Part shown: positions 44,458 to 53,041 of the stretch, piece by piece
How positions within the stretch are numbered: the first letter of the stretch is position 1
Layout of the letters: each line of letters opens with the position of its first letter
Source of the DNA: Erythrobacter rubeus
GTDB taxonomy: Bacteria; Pseudomonadota; Alphaproteobacteria; Sphingomonadales; Sphingomonadaceae
Length of the DNA: 64,000 nt
Assembly: GCF_014705715.1 (NCBI RefSeq)
Contig: NZ_JACXLC010000001.1
Coordinates: forward strand, 478,457-542,456
Direction: 5' to 3'
Translations under genes and position numbers: made by a program
The notes under the pieces: generated by a model
Told to the model about the DNA's origin: nothing
What the model saw: only the letters and a program-made list of their open reading frames with translations
Database searches by the model: none

Positions 44458-44725
44458 AGAGCCTGTCCCTTGCAGGCAGTGACGCCTCGATTGCGCTGTG
44501 CAGTTTCGTGGTGAGGTGCGGCGCGAAGCGCAGACTGGTTGTCCGCTCGAGCGACGCAACGCTGCCACGGGACTGCACAGCGCAACCCCGACGGGGCGGG
44601 CCAATTTTGGCCCAGCGCTGCGTCGATCGTCGGTCACTATGCATTGGCATGGCTTCCTCCTCACTCCTTCCGCTGAGCCAAAATTGACTCCGTCAAGGCA
44701 TCACTGCCTGCAAGGGACAGGCTCT
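44458..44725. repeat. 268-bp element of three nested inverted repeats immediately upstream of bchI
   Basis: Outer arms at 44458-44490 and 44693-44725 match as inverted repeats at 31 of 33 positions, with the terminal 25 bp (44458-44482 against 44701-44725) perfect. Inside lie a second pair, 44493-44511 with 44565-44583 (17/19), and a third, 44598-44617 with 44671-44690 (17/20). The layout A-B-B'-C-C'-A' folds into a cloverleaf-like multi-branch structure. No ORF with family similarity was seen inside and no clear target duplication flanks it. A MITE-like non-autonomous element or a structured regulatory RNA are the options. Confidence 0.8.
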
Positions 44726-44781
44726 CACGGCTCTTGTGAACGCTGCCGCACGATTGGACAAGCGCCTCTGACGAATTGATG

Positions 44782-44799
44782 TGACAATTCGCCCTGACA
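44782..44799. promoter_or_regulatory. Degenerate PpsR-like site beyond the bchI-proximal repeat
   Basis: Read on the bchI strand the site is TGTCAGGGCGAATTGTCA: TGT-N12-TCA, one change from the PpsR consensus. It is 327 bp from the bchI ATG now, but would be only about 59 bp away without the 268-bp repeat. The match alone is weak. Confidence 0.35.
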
Positions 44800-44810
44800 C
44801 TCGGGGCCGG

Positions 44811-46493
44811 TCAGCTTTTCGCTATTCGGTTGAGCAGCAGCACGGGGAGCAAGCCTGCCGCCAGCAAGATCAGCGCCGGGATCGATGCCTCGACCAGCCG
44901 TTCGTCGCTGGCGAGGCGGTATGTGCGGGTGGCAAGCGTTTCGAGATTGAAGGGCCGCAGGATCAGCGTAGCGGGCAATTCGCGCACCGTGTCGATGAAG
45001 ACGAGCGCCGCCGCACCGACGAGGCTTGGACGCAGAAGTGGGACATAGATCCGGGTGAGCACTCGCGACGGGGTGGCTCCCAGAGACCTTGCAGCCGCAT
45101 CGAGCGATGGCGGTATCTTCGACAGGCCACCATCGATCGAATTGTACGCCACGGTGAGGAACCGGACCGACAGCGCGTAAATCAGGATCACGCTCGTCCC
45201 CGTCAGCAGCAATCCACCGCCATAGCCCAGATTGTCGCGGGCAAATCGGGTGATGCCGACATCGACAGCCCCGAGTGGTGCGAGCAATCCGACAGCGAGC
45301 AAAGCGCCCGGCAGAGCGTAGCCGAGCGTTGCAAAGCGGATGGCGACTCTTACTACCCCACTGTGCGACCGCGCCTTGGCAAAAGCGAGCACGAGCGCGG
45401 TGAGCAGGCAGGTGATTGACGTCGCAAGACCGAGCCAAAGGCTGCCGCTTGCATAGGTACCCAGATCGCCAGCAGCCTGAAGCGCCACGTCGCTGAAGGA
45501 TAGCCAGAGCAGGTGCGCCGCTGGGATGACGAAACCAAGCAACACCGGCAGGGTGCAGGCGAACGCCGCCCAGGCCTTGCCCATAGGCGAAAGCGCGATC
45601 AGCGGGCCATCATTGCCGCCCGAAAGCCCGTCCCGGCTGTCGCTCCGGCCCCTGCGGGTCGACGCCTCCAGCGCAATCAGTACGATGACGAAAACCAGCA
45701 TCATCGCGGCGAGTTTGAGCGCCGCCTGCTTGTCCCCCATCAGCAGCCAGCTACGGAATATGCCGGTGCTGAAGGTCGGGATCGCAAAATATTGCGCGAC
45801 CCCGAAATCCGCGAGCACCTCCATCAGGACCAGCGCCAATCCGCCAGCAATGGCCGGGCGCGCGGCGGGAACGGCCACCCTGACGAACGCTTGCCCGGGC
45901 GACGAGCCGAGGCTGCGCGCGGCCTTGAACTGTGCCTGGCTCTGTGCGGCAAAGGCCGCGCGGGCCAGCAGGTAGACATAGGGGTAGAGCACGATCCCGA
46001 GCACGAACGCGCCGCCGGTGAGCGAGCGTATTTGCGGGAACCAATACTCTCCCGCTTGCAGCGATGTGACCATGCGAAGGCCCGATTGAACAGGTCCGGT
46101 AAAGTCGAGCAGGTCGGCATAGATATAGGCCGCGATATAGGCAGGCACGGTCAGCGGCAGGACCAGCGCCCAGCTCAAAATGCGCCGTCCCGGAAAATCG
46201 GCCGCGCTGACCAGCCAAGCGCACCCCGTCCCGGTGACCAGCGCCAGTCCGCCCGCCAAAATCATCAGCAGCAGCGTGTTGCCTGCATAGCGCGGCAGCA
46301 CGGAGCCTGCGAGGTGCGATAGCGCCTCCATCCCTCCGCTTGGCGCGGAAAACAGGATCGCGGCGATTGGCAGGCCCGCAAGCGCGGCGACGAGGATGGT
46401 GAGCACCAGCCAGCCATCCGCGCGCGCGCCTCGCATCGAAGCGCGAGGCACGCTTGCTTCGGATGCATCAACTTGCCTAAGGCGGCTTACCAC
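44811..46493 (-). CDS. Iron(III) ABC transporter permease (FbpB type)
   Basis: This 560-residue protein is a duplicated BPD-transport permease with about twelve membrane helices. The two EAA-type cytoplasmic loops are visible as ARSLGSSPGQAFVRVAVPAA (about residue 195) and ARSLGATPSRVLTRIYVPLL (about 485). It forms the inner-membrane channel for ferric iron brought by the binding lipoprotein encoded at 47606. The start used is a GTG at 46493; an ATG at 46436 (MRGARADGW) is an alternative. It is divergent from the ATPase gene with about 32 bp between starts. Confidence 0.9.
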   Translation of the reverse strand: MVSRLRQVDASEASVPRASMRGARADGWLVLTILVAALAGLPIAAILFSAPSGGMEALSHLAGSVLPRYAGNTLLLMILAGGLALVTGTGCAWLVSAADFPGRRILSWALVLPLTVPAYIAAYIYADLLDFTGPVQSGLRMVTSLQAGEYWFPQIRSLTGGAFVLGIVLYPYVYLLARAAFAAQSQAQFKAARSLGSSPGQAFVRVAVPAARPAIAGGLALVLMEVLADFGVAQYFAIPTFSTGIFRSWLLMGDKQAALKLAAMMLVFVIVLIALEASTRRGRSDSRDGLSGGNDGPLIALSPMGKAWAAFACTLPVLLGFVIPAAHLLWLSFSDVALQAAGDLGTYASGSLWLGLATSITCLLTALVLAFAKARSHSGVVRVAIRFATLGYALPGALLAVGLLAPLGAVDVGITRFARDNLGYGGGLLLTGTSVILIYALSVRFLTVAYNSIDGGLSKIPPSLDAAARSLGATPSRVLTRIYVPLLRPSLVGAAALVFIDTVRELPATLILRPFNLETLATRTYRLASDERLVEASIPALILLAAGLLPVLLLNRIAKS

Positions 46494-46525
46494 GTGCGCG
46501 CATCCATTTTAGCCGGAACCCACAA

Positions 46526-47545
46526 TTGACCCTCGAATTTCGTCATATTGCCCATGCTTACGGTCCCGTGCAGGCGCTCGAAGATATCAGCTTCACCGCG
46601 CCGACGGGTGAGATCACCTGTCTGCTTGGATCGTCGGGCTGCGGAAAGTCAACCTTGCTCAACCTCGCCGCCGGATTATTGCCGGTGCAGCAGGGAAGCA
46701 TTCGGCTGGGCGATGAACTGCTGGCGGAGGCGAGCCACAATCCGCCGCCCGAAAAGCGACCCGTCGGAATGGTGTTTCAGGATGGCGCGCTGTTTCCGCA
46801 CATGACGATCGCGCAGAATATCGGCTTTGGGCTGGGCGGAAAAAATGGCGGCACCATAGATAGGTGGCTCGATCACGCCGGTCTCGGCGGGCTGGGCGCG
46901 CGTTATCCGCATGAGCTTTCCGGCGGGCAGCAACAGCGCGCCGCGCTCGCCCGGGCCATGGCTCCCGGGCCGCAGGTCCTGTTGATGGACGAACCGTTTG
47001 CAAGCGTCGACATCGTCCTGCGCCGCCGCCTGCGCCGCGATTGCCGTATCCTGCTGCGAGAGCAGGGCGCGACGAGCGTTCTTGTGACGCACGACCCTTC
47101 CGAAGCGCTCGATATTGCCGACCGGATCGCGGTGATGGAGGCTGGCCGGATCGTGCAGTTCGGCACGCCCGATGAATTGCACCGGTCTCCTGCCGCCGCT
47201 TCCGTCGGTGCGATTTTCGGCGGCGCGCAGGTCGTGCCGGCGTCGCGCGAAGGCGCGGGATTACGCACGGCGTTCGGCACGTGGCTTCAGGAAACAGTTA
47301 CAGGCGCGCTGCCCGATACGGCGGAGATGGATTTGCTGCTGTTCGCGAATGCGCTCGACCTCGCGCCCGATCCAGAAGGACTTTCCGTGCGGGACGTCCA
47401 TCCGGTGGGCGATGGTTACCGTGTGCTGCTTTCGGCGCCGGACGGGCAGGAGATCACGGTGGAAACAGTTACAGAGGCAGTGGCTGATAAGCGCTATAAG
47501 GTGACTCCTAAATCGGACAGCGTTCGTGCATTTGCGCGCACATAG
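46526..47545 (+). CDS. Iron(III) ABC transporter ATP-binding protein (FbpC type)
   Basis: This 339-residue ABC ATPase has Walker A LLGSSGCGKSTLLNLAAGLL, signature ELSGGQQQRAALARAMA, Walker B VLLMDEPFASVD and the switch His (LVTHDPSEALDIAD). The C-terminal regulatory domain (about 240-339) is shorter than in sugar transporters. It starts at a TTG, with no better start that keeps the family N-terminus LEFRHIAHAYG. Neighbouring permease and binding protein genes point to ferric iron import. Confidence 0.9.
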   Translation: MTLEFRHIAHAYGPVQALEDISFTAPTGEITCLLGSSGCGKSTLLNLAAGLLPVQQGSIRLGDELLAEASHNPPPEKRPVGMVFQDGALFPHMTIAQNIGFGLGGKNGGTIDRWLDHAGLGGLGARYPHELSGGQQQRAALARAMAPGPQVLLMDEPFASVDIVLRRRLRRDCRILLREQGATSVLVTHDPSEALDIADRIAVMEAGRIVQFGTPDELHRSPAAASVGAIFGGAQVVPASREGAGLRTAFGTWLQETVTGALPDTAEMDLLLFANALDLAPDPEGLSVRDVHPVGDGYRVLLSAPDGQEITVETVTEAVADKRYKVTPKSDSVRAFART

Positions 47546-47562
47546 AGCTTGCGTCATTTCAT

Positions 47563-47581
47563 AATAATGATAATCAATCGC
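47563..47581. promoter_or_regulatory. Fur box upstream of iron-binding lipoprotein gene
   Basis: The 19 bases starting AATAATGATAATCAATCG match the consensus GATAATGATAATCATTATC at 15 of 19 positions, 24 bp before the ATG at 47606. The region is much more AT-rich than its surroundings, as expected for a promoter. Iron-repressed expression is inferred. Confidence 0.8.
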
Positions 47582-47605
47582 AAAACTTGGATGGAAGGGT
47601 CTTCG

Positions 47606-48640
47606 ATGAAAAAGAGTATTGCAGCCGGTCTGCTGGCATTTGCCATGACGGCGTGCGCGCCGGGCGAAGACGCCGAGACAGAAACCGATGCCGGAGAGGT
47701 CAATCTCTATTCCTCGCGCCATTACGACACCGATCTTGCGCTTTACGAGGATTTCACCGCGCAGACCGGCATCGAGGTCAATCTGATCGAGGCGGAGGCT
47801 GATGCCCTGATCGAACGGATCCAGAGCGAGGATGAATTCTCGCCCGCGGACATTCTCATCACGGTCGATGCGGGCCGCCTGTGGCGTGCGGAGGAGGCGG
47901 GGGTGCTCTCGCCGGTAGAAAGCGACGTGCTGGCAGAGCGGCTGCCGATCTATCTGCGCCATCCCGAAAACCTCTGGTTCGGCCTTTCGACGCGCGCCCG
48001 TGTGATAATCTACAACAAGGAAGCCGGAGAGCCCGAGGGACTGGAGACCTATGCCGACCTCGCCGATCCGGCATTCGAGGGCGAAATCTGCATTCGCTCT
48101 TCCTCCAACATCTACAACATTTCGCTGCTTTCCAGCATCATCGCCAATCGCGGCGCGGAAGCGGCGGAGGAATGGGCGAAAGGCGTGGTGTCTAACTTTG
48201 CGCGCGATCCGCAGGGCAATGACACGGCGCAGATCGAAGCGGTCGCCTCTGGCGAATGCCGCATCGCCGTGGTCAACACCTATTACCTCGCGCGCTTTGC
48301 CGGTGGCGACGAGGAGCAGAAAGCGATCTACGACCAGCTTGGCGTGATTTTCCCGGATCAGGACGGCGCCGGCACCCACATCAATATCAGCGGTGCCGGT
48401 GTGGTGAAGACGGCACCGAACCGCGCAAATGCGGTCCGTTTCCTTGAATACCTCACCTCGGAAAGCGCGCAGCGCTATTTCGCGGACGGCAACAACGAAT
48501 ATCCGGCGGTCAGCGGGCTCGAAGCGAACTCGGCGGTCGAGATGCTCGGCGATTTCAAACCGGACACGCTGAATGCTTCGGAAATCGGAAGCAATCAGCG
48601 CGAGGCGGTGCAGATATTCGACCGCGCCGGCTGGAACTGA
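47606..48640 (+). CDS. Iron(III) ABC transporter substrate-binding lipoprotein (FbpA/FutA type)
   Basis: This 344-residue protein has a lipoprotein signal (MKKSIAAGLLAFAMTAC, lipobox Cys near residue 17). The type II periplasmic binding fold starts VNLYSSRHYDTDLALYEDFT, and Tyr-rich iron-site words such as YYLARFAGG follow. The start MKKS is chosen over upstream starts because the Fur box and promoter would otherwise lie inside the coding region. It probably binds Fe3+ in the periplasm and hands it to the permease. Confidence 0.92.
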   Translation: MKKSIAAGLLAFAMTACAPGEDAETETDAGEVNLYSSRHYDTDLALYEDFTAQTGIEVNLIEAEADALIERIQSEDEFSPADILITVDAGRLWRAEEAGVLSPVESDVLAERLPIYLRHPENLWFGLSTRARVIIYNKEAGEPEGLETYADLADPAFEGEICIRSSSNIYNISLLSSIIANRGAEAAEEWAKGVVSNFARDPQGNDTAQIEAVASGECRIAVVNTYYLARFAGGDEEQKAIYDQLGVIFPDQDGAGTHINISGAGVVKTAPNRANAVRFLEYLTSESAQRYFADGNNEYPAVSGLEANSAVEMLGDFKPDTLNASEIGSNQREAVQIFDRAGWN

Positions 48641-48642
48641 GC

Positions 48643-49338
48643 GTGAAGTCCTCGCTCCTGCCTCTGGGTGCGCTCGCCGCTGCAGCGTCGCTTGCACTCG
48701 CCGGGTGCATGGGCGAAGCGCCCGCCGATGCACCCGCGACGGCGGAGGCTGCCGCCGATCCCGATGAGCTAGCAAAGCGGCTCGCCTTCATGGCGGGCCA
48801 TGTCGAAGCCGGCATCGCGCTGTACCGTGCGGGCGAAGGCGCAGCGGGCGGTCCGCATCTGCTCCACCCCGTCTCCGAAAGCTATGCGGAAGAGCGCGAA
48901 GGGCTGGATGCAATCGGGTTCGATCCCGCACCGTTCGAAGCGGTCTCCGAGGCGCTCGAAGCCGGGCGCCCGGCGGGCGAGATCGAGCCGCGACTGGCCG
49001 AGGTCGAGGCCAATCTCGCTGAGATGCGCGCAGCCGCGGGCGGCGATGCGGAAGTGCTGATCGCTTACCTGATGGACCTGGTCGCCGAAGAATACCGGGT
49101 CGGGGTGACCGACGGCGCGGTCACCGATGCGGGCGAGTATCAGGACGCATGGGGCTTTGCGGTGGTCGCGCGCCGGCTGGCAGACGGTCTTTCCTCGACC
49201 AAGGCGGCGGAGGTCAAATCAGACATCGATGCGCTGATTTCGCTCTGGCCGGAAGGCGCACCGAAGATCCCCAAAACACCCGCCGATCCCGATGCGGTTG
49301 CCGAGCAGGCGGCCAAGGTGACAGCGCAGCTTTCGTGA
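48643..49338 (+). CDS. Lipoprotein of unknown function in the iron-transport operon
   Basis: This 231-residue protein has a lipoprotein signal ending in LALAGC (Cys near residue 22), an Ala-rich linker and an all-helical domain. The domain contains FMAGHVEAGIALYRAGEG, GGPHLLHPVSESYAEEREGL and DAGEYQDAWGFAVVARRL. His, Glu and Tyr residues in these helices resemble the metal-binding extracellular helices of iron-permease-associated proteins, but no family was identified with confidence. It starts with GTG two bases after the FbpA-type gene, so it is almost certainly in the same iron-regulated operon. Confidence 0.8.
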   Translation: MKSSLLPLGALAAAASLALAGCMGEAPADAPATAEAAADPDELAKRLAFMAGHVEAGIALYRAGEGAAGGPHLLHPVSESYAEEREGLDAIGFDPAPFEAVSEALEAGRPAGEIEPRLAEVEANLAEMRAAAGGDAEVLIAYLMDLVAEEYRVGVTDGAVTDAGEYQDAWGFAVVARRLADGLSSTKAAEVKSDIDALISLWPEGAPKIPKTPADPDAVAEQAAKVTAQLS

Positions 49339-49480
49339 TGGGACCGGCGGCACCTGCCGCAAGCGGCTCTTTCACCCCTTATTACTAATCTACCTTGATG
49401 CAGCGGCGTGAAACGTCCATCTGCGCCACCGATATTGCCGCGCGATCTGCGGCGCAGACTTCACATTCGAGGCCCAAGTT

Positions 49481-50296
49481 TTGAACCAGCCCATCACTGA
49501 TCGTGAGCAATTTCAGGAAAGCGGCGCGCTTTCCGTCGAGACTGTCACGCATGTCCACCACTGGACCGACACGCTTTTCTCGCTGAAGATGACGCGTCCG
49601 CCGAGCTTCCGCTTCCGCTCGGGCGAGTTCGTGATGATCGGGCTGCCGGGCGACAATGGAAAGCCGCTGTTGCGCGCCTATTCGATGGCGAGCCCGAGCT
49701 ATGCTGAAGAGATCGAGTTCCTCTCGATCAAGGTGCAGGACGGCCCGCTGACATCGCGCCTCCAGCACATCAAGGAAGGCGATCCGATCTATCTCGGCAA
49801 GAAGCCGACGGGCACGCTCGTCACCGATGCGCTGCTGCCCGGCAAGCGGCTGTTTATGTTGTCGACCGGCACGGGCCTTGCCCCGTTCATGAGCCTGGTG
49901 CGCGATCCCGAAGTCTACGCGATGTATGACGAAGTGATCGTGGTCCACTCGGTTCGCCACAAGGATGAGCTTGCCTACCGCGAACTGCTCGAATCCAAGC
50001 TGGAAGGCGATCCGCTGCTCGAAGACGAAGACCGCGAACGCTTCATCTACGTGCCCACGGTAACGCGCGAGCCGTTCCGCACGACAGGCCGCATCCAGAC
50101 GCTGATCGACAGCGGTGAGCTGTTCAAGGAGAGCAAGGGTCCTCAGAAATTCGTCCCCGAGGATGACCGCGTGATGCTGTGCGGCTCGATGGCCATGATT
50201 AAGGACCACGCCGGCGATCTGGAAAACCGCGGTTTCGAAGAAGGCGCGAACAACAAGCCGGGCCAGTTCGTGATCGAGCGCGCGTTTGTGGGCTAG
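49481..50296 (+). CDS. fpr: Ferredoxin--NADP(+) reductase
   Basis: This 271-residue flavoprotein has the FAD-binding RAYSMASPSYAEEIEFLSIK region, the NADP-binding GTGLAPFMSLVRDPEVY and the C-terminal MLCGSMAMIKDHAGDLE. It exchanges electrons between NADPH and ferredoxin or flavodoxin and supports redox balance. It starts at TTG with no better upstream codon. The C-terminus FVIERAFVG is typical of the bacterial type. Sequence cannot decide whether it serves DPOR/COR, which need ferredoxin. Confidence 0.9.
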   Translation: MNQPITDREQFQESGALSVETVTHVHHWTDTLFSLKMTRPPSFRFRSGEFVMIGLPGDNGKPLLRAYSMASPSYAEEIEFLSIKVQDGPLTSRLQHIKEGDPIYLGKKPTGTLVTDALLPGKRLFMLSTGTGLAPFMSLVRDPEVYAMYDEVIVVHSVRHKDELAYRELLESKLEGDPLLEDEDRERFIYVPTVTREPFRTTGRIQTLIDSGELFKESKGPQKFVPEDDRVMLCGSMAMIKDHAGDLENRGFEEGANNKPGQFVIERAFVG

Positions 50297-50440
50297 GCCG
50301 TCATCAAGCTCGGCCCTGAGATAGTGGCTGACGCCTAGGCCTACCTGCCAATTGGCAAATTCCGTTTGCCGCAGCGGCCGGACAAGCCAATCCCAATGTG
50401 TTAAACGCGGCACGGGCCGCGAGACTAGGAGCTTGCTCGG

Positions 50441-51028
50441 ATGCCAATGCCTCATGTTCAAACAGCTGTTCCAGAAGAGCGGTCTTCGATCCTGCAGACA
50501 ATTACACTTGGTTTTGGTGCCGATCCGATTGCCCGGTGGGTCTGGCCTGATGCCGAGACCTTTCTAATTGCCATGCCGCGCTTCGCGTTGGCGTTCGGCG
50601 GCGCCGGCTTTGACCAGTCTGGCGTCTACAAAACAGACTGCGGACATGCTGCCGCAATGTGGCTGCCACCGGGTTCCTCGCCCGACGATGACGCGATCGA
50701 AGGCATTCTCGAAGAGACGGTCGCACCTGAACGCATGGAAGAGATCGGCTCCTTTTTCGCGCAAATGGACGATTTCCATCCGCACGAGGAGCACTGGTAT
50801 CTACCTCTGATCGCGGCTGACCCGTCCCAGGCGGGACGCGGTCTTGGGGCGGCACTGATGAAGCATGCGCTGCAAAAATGCGATGCGGAGGGTCTGCCCG
50901 CCTATCTCGAATCTTCCAATCCACGCAACATCTCGCTTTACGAACGACATGGCTTCGAAGTGATGGGTAAGATCGAAACGAAAAGCTCGCCGTTGATGAC
51001 ACCGATGTTCAGGCGGGCTCGCGGGTAA
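50441..51028 (+). CDS. GNAT family N-acetyltransferase
   Basis: This 195-residue protein has the acetyl-CoA binding motif in DPSQAGRGLGAALMKHAL and the GNAT C-terminal half YLESSNPRNISLYERHGFEV. The substrate is unknown. It lies alone between the ferredoxin reductase and acyl-CoA dehydrogenase genes, with intergenic gaps above 110 bp on both sides. Confidence 0.85.
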   Translation: MPMPHVQTAVPEERSSILQTITLGFGADPIARWVWPDAETFLIAMPRFALAFGGAGFDQSGVYKTDCGHAAAMWLPPGSSPDDDAIEGILEETVAPERMEEIGSFFAQMDDFHPHEEHWYLPLIAADPSQAGRGLGAALMKHALQKCDAEGLPAYLESSNPRNISLYERHGFEVMGKIETKSSPLMTPMFRRARG

Positions 51029-51142
51029 CCGTTGGTATACCGCCCGGGACCCTAAACTTGCATCTTTCGCGCTTGACCCGCGCGGTCGCAGCCGCTTCAT
51101 TCGGTTCCAGAACAAAACCCATCTCCGGAGAGAAACCGACCC

Positions 51143-52285
51143 ATGCTCGATACCTCGTACCGCACCGCCTACAATGAAGATCACGAGGCGTTTCGCGACA
51201 CCGTTCGCAAAGTTCTGTCAGAGCATATGGAGCCCTACCTCGACCAGCACGAAGAGGAGGGCGTCGTCCCGCGCGAAGCTTGGAAAGCGCTCGGCGAGGC
51301 GGGGATGCTGTGCCCGACCGTCAAGGAAGAGAATGGCGGGCTCGGCCTCGATTTCGGGTTCAATTGCGTGCTCGCGGAGGAACTGAGTTATCTCGGCACA
51401 TCCGCAGGCTTCACCCTGCAGAACGACATCACCGTCAACTATTTCGAGCGGCTCGGCAGCGACGAACAGAAGGAAAAGTACCTGCCCGGCATGATCTCGG
51501 GCGACATCATCACCGCGATCGCCATGACCGAGCCTGGGGCTGGCAGCGACCTGCAAGGCGTGAAGACCACCGCGATCGAGGATGGCAATCACCTCGTCGT
51601 GAACGGATCGAAAACCTACATCACCAACGGCCAGAACGCCGACGTGGTGATCGTCGTTGCCAAGACCGATCCCGCGCAGGGGGCCAAGGGCACCAGCCTG
51701 GTCCTCGTCGATGCCGATACGCCGGGTTTCGAGCGCGGGCGCAATCTCGACAAGATCGGCCAGCACTCCGCCGACACCTCCGAATTGTTCTTCCAGGATG
51801 TGCGCGTGCCCAAGACCAATATTCTGGGCGGCGAAGGGCGCGGCTTCGTCCACCTGATGGAGGAACTTCCGCAGGAACGCCTCAGCATTGCCGTCTCCGC
51901 ACAGGGCGGGGCGCAGCGCGCGTTCGATGAAGCGGTGAAGTTCACCAAGGACCGCAAAGCTTTCGGGCGCACGGTGTTCGAATTCCAGAACACCAAGTTC
52001 ACGCTCGCCGATCTCAAGGCGAAGTTGCAGGTCGGCTGGGCCCACCTCGACTGGGCGATCGCGCGTCACCTGCGCGGCGAACTCACCACTGACGAGGCGA
52101 GCGCCGCCAAGCTGTGGCACACCGAAATGCAATGGGAATGCGTCGATGCCGCGCTTCAGCTGCATGGCGGGGCGGGCTACATGAACGAATACGCCATCGC
52201 CCGCCTGTGGCGCGACGCGCGCGTGCAGCGCATCTATGGCGGCACGAGCGAGATCATGAAGGAAGTGGTGAGCCGCTCGATTTGA
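51143..52285 (+). CDS. Acyl-CoA dehydrogenase
   Basis: This 380-residue FAD enzyme carries ITAIAMTEPGAGSDLQGVKT, KTYITNGQNADVVIVVAKTD, the substrate-binding middle RLSIAVSAQGGAQRAFDEAV and the C-terminal RIYGGTSEIMKEVVSRSI. It introduces the alpha-beta double bond into an acyl-CoA; the chain length or branched substrate cannot be told. GGAGAG lies upstream of the ATG. It is the likely first gene of a short run with the following membrane protein. Confidence 0.93.
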   Translation: MLDTSYRTAYNEDHEAFRDTVRKVLSEHMEPYLDQHEEEGVVPREAWKALGEAGMLCPTVKEENGGLGLDFGFNCVLAEELSYLGTSAGFTLQNDITVNYFERLGSDEQKEKYLPGMISGDIITAIAMTEPGAGSDLQGVKTTAIEDGNHLVVNGSKTYITNGQNADVVIVVAKTDPAQGAKGTSLVLVDADTPGFERGRNLDKIGQHSADTSELFFQDVRVPKTNILGGEGRGFVHLMEELPQERLSIAVSAQGGAQRAFDEAVKFTKDRKAFGRTVFEFQNTKFTLADLKAKLQVGWAHLDWAIARHLRGELTTDEASAAKLWHTEMQWECVDAALQLHGGAGYMNEYAIARLWRDARVQRIYGGTSEIMKEVVSRSI

Positions 52286-52319
52286 GGACGCTCAAATCCA
52301 TATCGGTCCGATAAACTCA

Positions 52320-52994
52320 TTGCCCGAACCTCCACCATTGGTTTGGCCCGTGCTGGCGTGGGCCTGCATGGTGCTTATCGGCATTGTGGCTCCCGTCACC
52401 GCGACGCTTTTGATTGCGCAGGGGCAATCTTCATTGCCGCTGAATTCGGCGATTGGCCCGATACTCGCCATCGGCATGATGGGCACCGGAATGATCGCGG
52501 CGGCAGCGGCGGGACGCTTTGCTACAGGCGTGTGGCTCGGTCTGGCGGTCGGTATTGGCCTGCTGTTGCTAGCCGAGGCTCTCGGGCAGCCCCTGCTGCC
52601 CTATATGCCTGCGCTCGGTTTGGCGGTTCTTGCCGCGACTATCAGTTTCGCAGCGCGCGGCGCTCTGTTCGCAAAGAGCATGGGCGGCAAAGGCTGGTTG
52701 ATGGCCCTGTTCGTGGTCGCCGGTGAAGCGGCGATCGTGCTTACCGCTTTGGCAATGCCGGGCGCGCTGCCGGAATGGCTGCTGGCGTTGCTGCCCGCGC
52801 AATGGGCCAGTTTGGCAATTCAAACCGGTTTTGCCGAGGCCGGAATGTTCGGAGCATGGGCGGCCTTGCTCGCTCTGGGCGGAACGGCGGCGGCGACGCT
52901 CTTCGTGGCAAGGCTTTGGCCAAGCCGCTGGCCTTACCTGGTGATGTTTACAACGTGGCTAGGTTTGTCCGCACTGGTGTATTACCACTCGTGA
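52320..52994 (+). CDS. Hypothetical integral membrane protein
   Basis: This 224-residue protein has about seven hydrophobic segments and very little polar sequence between them, for example WACMVLIGIVAPVTATLLIA and LALGGTAAATLFVARLWPSR. It starts at TTG with no strong ribosome site, 34 bp after the acyl-CoA dehydrogenase. No family motif was recognised. Confidence 0.7.
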   Translation: MPEPPPLVWPVLAWACMVLIGIVAPVTATLLIAQGQSSLPLNSAIGPILAIGMMGTGMIAAAAAGRFATGVWLGLAVGIGLLLLAEALGQPLLPYMPALGLAVLAATISFAARGALFAKSMGGKGWLMALFVVAGEAAIVLTALAMPGALPEWLLALLPAQWASLAIQTGFAEAGMFGAWAALLALGGTAAATLFVARLWPSRWPYLVMFTTWLGLSALVYYHS

Positions 52995-53041
52995 TACCCT
53001 CATCCGATTGATCCGGGCGAACCAGCCAAAGGAACGGCATC

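Noticed and set aside
44458-44725. The inverted repeat upstream of bchI as a simple terminator of the iron permease gene
   Set aside because: The outer arms are more than 200 bp apart, there is no T-run, and the element has nested inner repeats. A terminator would not need this structure.
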